Source of the DNA: CAYFKJ01 sp964528595
Lineage (GTDB): Bacteria; Pseudomonadota; Alphaproteobacteria; UBA2966
Direction of reading: 5' to 3'
Assembly (NCBI GenBank): GCA_964528595.1
Contig: CAZGTM010000112.1
Coordinates: 1 to 6,930, forward strand
Length of the DNA stretch: 6,930 nt
The position numbers were made by a program, and so were the translations under genes. The notes under the pieces were generated by a model. The model was not told the DNA's origin. It worked only from the letters and a program-made list of their open reading frames with translations, and made no database searches. Every line of letters begins with the position of its first letter. Within the stretch, counting starts at the first letter, position 1. Below, piece after piece: positions 1 through 6,087 of the stretch.

Positions 1-155
1 TCGGGTTCGCCTACGATTTGCTACGATACGAATACTATCTGGGAAATATCGGATATAGGGGCGATCCCGGTGTGATTCACGGATTCTTCACCGCCATATG
101 TTTAGCTTGGGCCTGCGGGATCCTCTGATTTCAAGAGGTTTCCTGTTTGTCGCAT

Positions 156-205
156 CTCGAAGGAGTGCTAAGTTTTTGATATTAGATTTCAAATTACACT
201 TCGAG
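156..205 (+). promoter_or_regulatory. Nested inverted repeats ending on the ribosome binding site
   Basis: The outer arms are CTCGAAG at 156-162 and CTTCGAG at 199-205, a perfect 7-base inverted repeat with a 36-base loop. Inside it lie TTTGA at 175-179 and TCAAA at 189-193. The right outer arm overlaps the first bases of the GAGGG ribosome binding site at 203-207, so the folded leader mRNA could partly mask translation of the tolC-like gene. By rough estimate, about one 7-base inverted repeat at any spacing is expected by chance in 200 bases, so only its position makes it notable. Confidence 0.25.
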
Positions 206-207
206 GG
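203..207 (+). promoter_or_regulatory. Ribosome binding site of the tolC-like gene
   Basis: GAGGG lies six bases before the ATG at 214. This good Shine-Dalgarno match, together with the signal peptide that starts at this methionine, fixes the start codon. Confidence 0.75.
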
Positions 208-213
208 TTCGAT

Positions 214-1533
214 ATGCTGAATCTGGTCGGACGGTCGGTTGGTGTCGCCGCGTTGGGAGTGATAGCGGCGATTATTGTCAGCGCTACAATTTATCCAGCG
301 CCTGTGCGGGCGGAGAGTTTACGCGAAACTTTGGCGGAACTCGTTAAAAACCACAAACGCATGAAGGCCGCCAACGCGGATCTCGAGGCCGCGCGCGAAG
401 GGGCAATGGTGTCCGGCGGCAGTTGGTATCCGACCCTGGACGTGACAGGGCATTACGGCTTCGAAGAGCAACGCAAGGGCGAAGGGACGGCCGATACACA
501 TTTGCCGTCGCGAGAGCTCGATTTCAAAATTACCCAACTGCTCTACGATTTTGGCTCCACCAATGTCTCGATTGAACAGGCCGGCCTCGGCGTAACCCAG
601 ACGGAAGCCATTCTTGAAGCCACCCGCCAAGGCTTGCTGCTGGAGGCGATATCGGCGCACATGGGGATCATCAGCGCCAACGAGATCCTGCGCTTCGCCA
701 AGGGATCGGAAGCCAACATCAAGCGCCAGACGGAGCTTGAGGACGCCCGCGTCAAACGCGGTTCGGGCTTCTCGACGGATGTCCTGCAGGCGAAAGCGCA
801 ACTGGCCGGCGCCCAGGCGCGGCGTGTTCAGGCGGAAGGTGCACTGCATCAGGCGCGATATCGCTACCTCGCGGTGTTTGGAAAGCTGCCGGACGACATC
901 ACGAAATTGAAAAAGCCCGCTACTCCCTTGGATCTGCTGCCCGACAACGTCGACGCCGCCGTGAGCCAGGCTTTGGAGAAAAATCTGCAGATCCAAGCGA
1001 CCGAGATCGCTTCCGCGATCGCGCGCAGCCAGACGAAAAAGTCATTTTCCGACGGCTTCCTGCCCACGTTCAATCTGATCGCCGAAAATAAATACAAGAG
1101 GGATGTTGCCGGCACCGTGGGCTTCAAAGGCGAACAGATCATCCGCGTTGAAGGCACTTACACCTTCAATCTGGGGGGCACCTCGTTCAACACCATGGAG
1201 GCCAGCAAACAGGCCTATCTTGCCGCCGAAAGCCGGCTCGGGGACGCCAAGAATTTGGTTGCGGAACAAGCGCGCGTGGCCTGGCAGCAATTGGAAACCA
1301 GCCGCCTCAATGCCGAGTTCCTGCGCAACCAGGCAAATATCGCCAGCGAATTCCTCGAACTGGCGCGCAAGGAACGGCGTCTCGGCCGACGCTCGTTGAT
1401 CGACGTGCTGGCTGGCGAAACGGCCCTGATCAACGCCAGTTCCGACGCCACCGCCGCCGAGACAGGGGTCTCCACGTCGGCCTTTTCCCTCTTGGCGGTA
1501 ATGGGCCGGCTCAGCCTCGACTCGGTCAAGTAG
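214..1533 (+). CDS. TolC-family outer membrane protein (type I secretion / efflux duct)
   Basis: This 439-residue protein should form the trimeric outer-membrane channel and periplasmic tunnel used by type I secretion or efflux systems. Residues 1-33 form a signal peptide with a hydrophobic core (about 9-26) and a likely cleavage site after VRA, giving a mature protein starting ESLRETLAEL. The rest shows the internally duplicated outer membrane efflux protein (OEP) fold. The first half carries LYDFG at 110-114 and the second half YTFNLGG at 316-322, at equivalent places where each repeat enters its beta hairpin. Long Ala/Gln/Glu-rich helices follow each (for example residues 180-225 and 330-400), and the end AVMGRLSLDSVK is typical of the family. 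The length suits the family, where E. coli TolC is about 490 residues with its signal. It sits 21 bases before a large RTX-type protein, so export of that protein is its likely job (inference). A general multidrug efflux role cannot be excluded from this gene alone. Confidence 0.93.
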   Translation: MLNLVGRSVGVAALGVIAAIIVSATIYPAPVRAESLRETLAELVKNHKRMKAANADLEAAREGAMVSGGSWYPTLDVTGHYGFEEQRKGEGTADTHLPSRELDFKITQLLYDFGSTNVSIEQAGLGVTQTEAILEATRQGLLLEAISAHMGIISANEILRFAKGSEANIKRQTELEDARVKRGSGFSTDVLQAKAQLAGAQARRVQAEGALHQARYRYLAVFGKLPDDITKLKKPATPLDLLPDNVDAAVSQALEKNLQIQATEIASAIARSQTKKSFSDGFLPTFNLIAENKYKRDVAGTVGFKGEQIIRVEGTYTFNLGGTSFNTMEASKQAYLAAESRLGDAKNLVAEQARVAWQQLETSRLNAEFLRNQANIASEFLELARKERRLGRRSLIDVLAGETALINASSDATAAETGVSTSAFSLLAVMGRLSLDSVK

Positions 1534-1536
1534 ATG

Positions 1537-1542
1537 TAAGGA
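1537..1542 (+). promoter_or_regulatory. Ribosome binding site of the FecR/RTX gene
   Basis: TAAGGA sits in the short gap after the tolC-like stop codon, with 12 bases between it and the ATG at 1555. The spacing is somewhat long, but it is the only Shine-Dalgarno-like motif available and supports this start. Confidence 0.55.
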
Positions 1543-1554
1543 CAATTTCCACAC

Positions 1555-4500
1555 ATGGCCCTTCCCACCCCGCAATTCGGACCTGACACGGCACACAACC
1601 CGAACCATTCAGCAACGCTTCTCGATGCCGAACCGGGTACCCTGTCGCTCGCCGTTCCGGGTGGGGATTTCGTTCTCAAGGCGGACTATCTTCGCCAAGG
1701 CCCCGATCTGCTCCTCCAGGGCGACGGACAGTCCGTGCTGGTGCGAGGGTACTTCACACATGAGACAGCGCCGGATCTGACGACGACGGATGGCGCCGGC
1801 ATAATCTCCGGTGACTTGGCGTTGAAACTGGCGGGACCGGCCACGGCCGGACAATTTGCCCAGGCCGCTCAGACCCCGGGCAGCGCCTCCATCGGCCAGG
1901 TTGAAAACGTCGCCGGACGCGCTTTTATCACCCATGCCGACGGCACGCGAATTCCGGCCGAAAGCGGCACCAAGATATTGCAGGGCGATCTGGTAGAAAC
2001 CGAGGGCGGCGCCAGCATCGGTATCGTTTTCGCAGACGACACCACATTTGCCCTTGGCGAAGAAGGCCGCATGGTGATCGACGAGTTGGTTTTCGATCCC
2101 GGCTCCGATGACGGCAACGCCGCCTTCAATGTCGTGCAGGGCGTTTTTTCCTTCGTCAGCGGCGAAATTGCCAAATCCGGCCCCGATGCCATGGTGGTCA
2201 AGACGCCGGTCGTCACCATCGGCATCCGCGGCACCACGGTGGCCGGCAAAGCAGCCTCGGAAGGTACCGAAAACACCATTACCCTGCTGCCGGATCCGGG
2301 CGGATTTGTCGGCGAGATCAGTGTCAGCAATGCCGTCGGCACCCAGGTTCTAAACCAACCTCTGCAGACGACTCAGGTTACCAGCGCCTTCGTGCCGCCG
2401 GCGCCGCCGATCACCTTGCCCGCGTCGGCAGCCCAGCAGTTGTACGGTCAGGCTACGGCCGCCATGCCGCCACCACCGCCGCCGCGTGAAGATTCGGACG
2501 ATGCCGACGAAGGCGATGAGCAGGAAGGCGAACAGGCCGCCGAAGGCGAGGGCGAAGCCGAGGAAGGTGAGGGCGAGGACGGCGCCGAAGGCGAGGATGC
2601 CGAGGGCGATCAGGCTGCCCCGGGTGAAGGTGAGCCAGGTGAAGGCGAGGGCGAGCCTGGAGAAGGTGAGGGTGAACCTGGAGAAGGCGAGCCCGGAGAA
2701 GGCGAACCTGGTGAGGGAGAGCCCCAAGCCGCCCAAGGGGAGCCGGGCGAAGGCGAACCGGGCGAGGGCGAACCTGGCGAAGGCGAACCCGGAGAGGGTG
2801 AACCCGGCGGTCCCGGCGAAGGGGAGCCCGGGCAGCCCGGACCTGATGACGGTCAACAAGTTGCAGGTGACGGACAACCCGGCGAGGGCGAGCCGGGCGA
2901 AGGTCCGGGCGGTCCAGGTCAGCCGGGACAAGGTCCGGATGACCAAAACCTGGCCGCTGCCACCGATGCGTTCGGCGAGGCGGTGGAAGGCGGCGCCACA
3001 CAGGAGGAAGCCTTCCTGGCGGCGGCCGAAGCGGCGGGCGCCTCTCCCGAGGAAGCAGCCGAGGCCGCGGCAGCGTTCGAACAGGCTTTGGCTGGCGGCG
3101 CCACTCCGGCCGAAGCATTGGCTGCCGCCGCTGCGTCGCAAGGCGGACCCGGTGGATTGCAAGGGCCCGGCGGATTCGGACCCGGCGGTCCGGGCGGACC
3201 CGCACCGGGCAGCCCGGAAGCGGAGGCGCAAGCCGCATTCGACAATGCCCTGGCTTCGGGACTTTCAATGGAACAGGCATTTGCCGCTGCCGGGCAAGCC
3301 GCCGGCTTTGGTGGTCCGGCGCCGGGCAGCCAGGATTTCGCGGCGCTGATCGATCCCGCGACGGGCCAGCCGGGTGGTCCCGGCGGGCCGCAACCGTTTT
3401 CGCCGTTCGGGCCCGGACCAGGTGGTTTCGGGCCGGGCGATCCTTTCAGTCCAGGTTCCGGTGATTTCTTCGGTCCGGGACCCGGCGATTTCTTTGGACC
3501 GGGTCCCGACGACCATTTCGGCCCCGATTTCGGCCCCGAGTTCGGCCCCGAGTTCGGCCCCGAATTCGGCCCCGAGTTCGGTCCTGAGTTTGGACCCGAA
3601 TTCGGCTTTGGACCAGACGCCTTCTTTGATCCGGCGTTCCATGATCCGTTTTTCGATCCATTTTTCGACCCGGCCTTTGATGAACCGTTTTTCAGCCAGG
3701 ATGAATTCTTCTTCGACGAAGAGGGAAATATCGTATTCTTCGACGAGGTCACGACGGATGATCTCATCGATGACAACACGACCGACCAGTTCACCGAATT
3801 CCTGACTGCGACCACTAGCGACGACAGTCTCATCGGCGGGGACGGAAATACGCAGTTTGAAATGATCCAGGGTTCGTCCTTGGGTGGCTTTGATTCCGTT
3901 AACGGCGGTCTCGGCACGGATGAGATCACCCTGCGGGGCCTGACGGATATTCAACTGATCTACGATGCCTCGACGGAACAGTCGAGATACGCCAGTGCCG
4001 GTGGCGGTATCTCCGGCGAGATTTCATTGTTCTCGGTCGAGCAGTTGTTCGCCGACAACGGAACGGAAGCGCGTGTCCGGCTTGAATTCGGCACCGACGA
4101 TTCCGGTTTTGGCTACATCCTCTCCGGCACCTCATCCGCCGATTCGATTACGCTCGGTAACGGTGCCGGCACTGTTGATCTAGGCAACGGCGGCCTCAAC
4201 CACGACATCGATGCGCAGTCGAGTTTCCTCGGCTCCATCGTATTCGGCGGTGATGGCGACGACATCCTGATCGGGCTTGCGGGCGTCAGTGATGTTTTCT
4301 ACGGCGGCCTGGGCAATGACACGATGACCGGGCGGGGCGGGGGCGATGCTTTGGACGGCGGTGACGGCAATGACCGCTTCATTTTTCGCTCCAACTCCGA
4401 TTTCCAGGAAGAATCAAACAGCCAGCCGGGCGGCAGCATACTCGGCGGCAACGGCACCGACGACGTCATTCAATTCGGCAACGGCTCGGGCTCGGCTCAA

Positions 4501-6051
4501 ACCTTCACAATGGCGCAGTCGGGCAGCAACAGCACGTTGGTAACGGGTATCGAGCGGTTGAATTTTCAGGAAGCCTCGTCGACGGCCGTGGTCAACGGCT
4601 CGATATTTACCGGCTCGAGCAATAACATTACGACCATCAACGCCGAATCCGGCGCCACCAACCTGACCATCACCGGCGCTTTCGGTTCCCTCGATCTGAA
4701 CAGCGTTACCACGGTTTCCGGCAACGTGACCAATCTCGGCATCAATTCAACCGGTGGATCGGGATTCGTCCGTGATGCCAACGATTCCACGGGGCGCACG
4801 CTGACCGGAACCAGTTTGGCGGATCAACTGGTCGGCCAGGGTGGGGCGGATATCCTGAACGGCGGCGACGGTAACGACACGTTCTCGGTCACCACCAATA
4901 CGGACGTCGTCTCCGGTGAAACATTCAACGGCGGAAACGGCACGGATCGCATCAATGTCGAGTCGGCCAGCGTCACGTCGCTGGACCTCACGGTCGCCAC
5001 GCTCAGCAGCGTTGAAACGATCAACACCAGCGAGGCAACCGCCGGCATTACCCTGACGGCAGGCTCGACCGAACTTTCAGGCGTTACCACCATCACCGGG
5101 GGAAGTGCCACGGACACCTTGGCACTCACCAACAGCACGACGCTGACGGGAAAGACGATTACCGCCTACGAAAACATGACCCTGAGCGACGGCAACACCG
5201 TGACCGGTACGGAAGCCAACCTCGGCATGACGTCGTTCAGCGGCACGTCGGGTGGTTCCGACGAGCAACTGACGATTTCATCCGGCAATTTCGACGCCAG
5301 CGGCGATACCTTCACGAACATTTTCCAAATCACGCTGGGCGAGTCGTCGGCGAACCAGACGATGACGATCAACGGCTCGACGACCCTCAACAGCACCCGG
5401 ATCGTCGGCAATCTCAACAGCAGCGTCGGCGACAGCATTTCGGCCAACGGCGACGTCAGTTTTGGCGGCAACCAACTGGTCAACATCGAAGACCTGACCC
5501 TGGCCGACGGCAGCGGCACCCGCCAGACCCTCTCCGTCACCAACCAGACCGATTTCAATTTGACGGAGATTGAAGGTTTTACGGCCGGCACGGGGTCGAC
5601 CACGGATATCTTCGACTGGACCTCCGCCCTGCAGTCGGGTAACGGCACGACATCGGGCATCACGGCTTCCGACGATATCGCCTTGAGCGAGCAAAATACG
5701 CAACTTGCGACCGACTTCCTGTCGACGGGAACGTTTGGCGCCATCGAATTCAATTTCAGCGCCGCCAACATCAGCAACGATTTCCTCACCTCCAGCGAAT
5801 CCACGCTGCTGACGTCCATCTCGACGACACTTGATAGCTCGGGCGTCGCCGGCGCCGCGACGACCGAGGGCTCGGCCAGTTCCGACGTTCTGATGGTGTT
5901 TTACGAAAGCGCAAGCCAAGGATCCACCACCGACGCCATCATCGTGCGATACCAGGAAGGCACCACGACGGCGGATGCTTTCTCGAGTGACCTCAGCATC
6001 GTGGCCGTTTTGCAAGGCGTCACCGACATCACGGACACCAACCTGGCTTAA
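1555..6051 (+). CDS. Giant acidic FecR-domain RTX protein, predicted type I secretion substrate
   Basis: This 1498-residue protein is probably a secreted or surface-tethered, calcium-binding protein. The N-terminus is hydrophilic, with no Sec signal. Residues 23-115 form a module with DYLRQGPDLLLQG and a VRGYF motif. Residues 116-232 hold a FecR-type domain (PF04773-like) with LVETEGGASIGIVF and the signature KTPVVTIGIRGT at 216-227. After a Pro-rich hinge (283-310) come an acidic Gly/Pro/Glu segment (312-462), three Ala-rich 24-residue motifs (472-584), a GPEF array (655-682) and a DPFF-rich stretch (690-732). RTX nonapeptides occur near 761-769, 784-792, 858-884, 898-943, 964-972, 1085-1111 and 1126-1134. 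A Ser/Thr/Asn-rich beta-repeat region runs to about 1340. The tail (1340-1498) ends DLSIVAVLQGVTDITDTNLA, resembling type I secretion C-termini. There is no Cys, one Trp (1355), and a single Lys after residue 232 (1200). I recall similar FecR-led giant proteins in Rhodospirillales (not searched). Unlike classical FecR, it has no anti-sigma N-terminus or membrane segment. The biological function is unknown. Confidence 0.92.
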   Translation: MALPTPQFGPDTAHNPNHSATLLDAEPGTLSLAVPGGDFVLKADYLRQGPDLLLQGDGQSVLVRGYFTHETAPDLTTTDGAGIISGDLALKLAGPATAGQFAQAAQTPGSASIGQVENVAGRAFITHADGTRIPAESGTKILQGDLVETEGGASIGIVFADDTTFALGEEGRMVIDELVFDPGSDDGNAAFNVVQGVFSFVSGEIAKSGPDAMVVKTPVVTIGIRGTTVAGKAASEGTENTITLLPDPGGFVGEISVSNAVGTQVLNQPLQTTQVTSAFVPPAPPITLPASAAQQLYGQATAAMPPPPPPREDSDDADEGDEQEGEQAAEGEGEAEEGEGEDGAEGEDAEGDQAAPGEGEPGEGEGEPGEGEGEPGEGEPGEGEPGEGEPQAAQGEPGEGEPGEGEPGEGEPGEGEPGGPGEGEPGQPGPDDGQQVAGDGQPGEGEPGEGPGGPGQPGQGPDDQNLAAATDAFGEAVEGGATQEEAFLAAAEAAGASPEEAAEAAAAFEQALAGGATPAEALAAAAASQGGPGGLQGPGGFGPGGPGGPAPGSPEAEAQAAFDNALASGLSMEQAFAAAGQAAGFGGPAPGSQDFAALIDPATGQPGGPGGPQPFSPFGPGPGGFGPGDPFSPGSGDFFGPGPGDFFGPGPDDHFGPDFGPEFGPEFGPEFGPEFGPEFGPEFGFGPDAFFDPAFHDPFFDPFFDPAFDEPFFSQDEFFFDEEGNIVFFDEVTTDDLIDDNTTDQFTEFLTATTSDDSLIGGDGNTQFEMIQGSSLGGFDSVNGGLGTDEITLRGLTDIQLIYDASTEQSRYASAGGGISGEISLFSVEQLFADNGTEARVRLEFGTDDSGFGYILSGTSSADSITLGNGAGTVDLGNGGLNHDIDAQSSFLGSIVFGGDGDDILIGLAGVSDVFYGGLGNDTMTGRGGGDALDGGDGNDRFIFRSNSDFQEESNSQPGGSILGGNGTDDVIQFGNGSGSAQTFTMAQSGSNSTLVTGIERLNFQEASSTAVVNGSIFTGSSNNITTINAESGATNLTITGAFGSLDLNSVTTVSGNVTNLGINSTGGSGFVRDANDSTGRTLTGTSLADQLVGQGGADILNGGDGNDTFSVTTNTDVVSGETFNGGNGTDRINVESASVTSLDLTVATLSSVETINTSEATAGITLTAGSTELSGVTTITGGSATDTLALTNSTTLTGKTITAYENMTLSDGNTVTGTEANLGMTSFSGTSGGSDEQLTISSGNFDASGDTFTNIFQITLGESSANQTMTINGSTTLNSTRIVGNLNSSVGDSISANGDVSFGGNQLVNIEDLTLADGSGTRQTLSVTNQTDFNLTEIEGFTAGTGSTTDIFDWTSALQSGNGTTSGITASDDIALSEQNTQLATDFLSTGTFGAIEFNFSAANISNDFLTSSESTLLTSISTTLDSSGVAGAATTEGSASSDVLMVFYESASQGSTTDAIIVRYQEGTTTADAFSSDLSIVAVLQGVTDITDTNLA
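2623..2895 (+). repeat. GEGEP pentapeptide repeat region (15-base units)
   Basis: Twelve copies of Gly-Glu-Gly-Glu-Pro occur, mostly head to tail, interrupted by QAAQ, GGP and a short spacer rich in Gln, Asp and Gly. The strand is strongly purine-rich. Third codon positions vary freely between copies (GGC/GGT/GGA, GAA/GAG, CCG/CCT/CCC), so the protein pattern appears maintained by selection rather than being a fresh slippage product. It lies inside the FecR/RTX gene and should be disordered and strongly negative. Confidence 0.9.
2968..3306 (+). repeat. Three copies of a 24-residue Ala-rich helical motif
   Basis: Copies lie at 2968-3039, 3073-3144 and 3235-3306 (residues 472-495, 507-530 and 561-584). 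Each fits AF-x2-A[VL]-x2-G-x4-[EQ]A[FL]-x-AA followed by a terminal Gly, and all three are exactly 24 residues long. The pattern suggests two short helices joined by a Gly turn. The copies are separated by Gly/Pro-rich linkers, and GGPAPGS occurs both before and after the third copy. I do not recognise this as a named domain. Confidence 0.75.
3460..3600 (+). repeat. GDFFGPGP and GPEF tandem repeats (24- and 12-base units)
   Basis: Two 24-base units encoding GDFFGPGP (3460-3483 and 3484-3507) lead into seven 12-base units at 3517-3600 encoding FGPD once and then FGPE six times. The first five 12-base units differ only at their last base, while the last two carry further silent changes. This pattern points to recent replication-slippage growth at one side of the array, always in multiples of three bases so the frame is kept. 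Confidence 0.9.
3622..3750 (+). repeat. Phe/Asp-rich DPFF-type low-complexity stretch
   Basis: Residues 690-732 contain repeated FFDP, DPFF and DPAF blocks, then EFFFDEE and VFFDEV. It combines a very high Phe density with Asp and Glu and has no basic residue. It lies between the GPEF array and the first RTX-like nonapeptide. The units are imperfect, so it is a compositional repeat rather than a clean tandem array. Confidence 0.7.
4126..4383 (+). repeat. Main RTX calcium-binding nonapeptide block
   Basis: Nine-residue spacing is visible in two runs: GTSSADSIT, LGNGAGTVD, LGNGGLNHD (residues 858-884), and GGDGDDILI, a degenerate unit, GGLGNDTMT, GRGGGDALD, GGDGNDRFI (898-943). These fit the RTX consensus GGxGxDxUx, whose Asp residues bind calcium between turns of a parallel beta-roll. 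In type I substrates such blocks fold outside the cell when they meet calcium (established for the family). Confidence 0.88.
4807..4956 (+). repeat. Second RTX nonapeptide block
   Basis: GTSLADQLV, GQGGADILN and GGDGNDTFS follow one another at residues 1085-1111, and an isolated GGNGTDRIN lies at 1126-1134. It is separated from the main block by about 140 residues of Ser/Thr/Asn-rich beta sequence. Confidence 0.82.
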
Positions 6052-6056
6052 GCAGA

Positions 6057-6067
6057 CGGCTAGGCCG
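6057..6067 (+). other. Small hairpin in the gap after the FecR/RTX gene
   Basis: CGGC and GCCG flank a 3-base loop just after the TAA stop. There is no following T-run, so it is not a convincing terminator and read-through into the TPR gene is expected. Confidence 0.3.
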
Positions 6068-6087
6068 GTGGGGATGGCGAAAATACC

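Larger units (their letters stand above)
1..213 (+). promoter_or_regulatory. AT-rich leader upstream of the tolC-like gene
   Basis: This stretch is about 45% G+C by hand count, clearly lower than the genes that follow, which fits an intergenic promoter and leader. I found no convincing sigma-70 pair: TTGATA at 176-181 has no well-spaced -10, and TATGTT at 97-102 has only a poor -35. It does hold several small symmetric elements. These are a 7-base direct repeat (CTACGAT at 11-17 and 21-27, one helical turn apart), a palindrome ATATC-G-GATAT at 46-56, a CCTCT/AGAGG hairpin at 122-138, and nested inverted repeats at 156-205. An open frame from 3 to 128 could be the tail of an upstream gene, but its codons (CTA, CGA, AGG, ATA, TTA) are unlike those of its neighbours. 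The assignment as a regulatory region is inference. Confidence 0.5.

Noticed and set aside
3..128. Open frame of 41 codons entering from the left edge and ending in TGA at 126-128, with a hydrophobic end (FFTAICLAWACGIL)
   Set aside because: It could be the tail of an upstream membrane protein, but it is short enough to be open by chance, is AT-richer than the genes, and uses codons such as CTA, CGA, AGG, ATA and TTA. Sequence to the left would decide.
122..138. CCTCT/AGAGG hairpin followed by a T-rich stretch as a terminator of an upstream gene
   Set aside because: The stem has only five pairs and the following sequence is not a clean T-run, so terminator function is not supported.
3019..3039. 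LapG-type protease site (EAAG at residues 492-495, also QAAG at 581-584)
   Set aside because: The match is only to the short core AAG, both sites lie inside the Ala-rich motif where such words are common, and no LapG or LapD gene is visible.
2350..3280. Overlapping reverse-strand open frames rich in Arg, Leu and Ala
   Set aside because: They are antisense shadows of the Gly/Glu/Pro repeats. Stop-free antisense frames are expected opposite such GC-rich low-complexity sequence.
2486..3349. Forward open frame in another phase, rich in Lys, Arg and Ala
   Set aside because: It is a frame-shifted reading of the GEGEP repeats, with no plausible start signal and no recognisable domain.
3517..3600. 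CRISPR-like regular repeats
   Set aside because: The 12-base units are directly adjacent with no spacers and lie in frame within a coding gene, so this is a protein tandem repeat.
2919..3929. Long reverse-strand open frame rich in Ser, Gly, Pro, Asn and Lys
   Set aside because: It lies opposite the repetitive part of the FecR/RTX gene, and its SGPN-type repeats simply mirror the GPEF array. The forward frame has recognisable domains on both sides.
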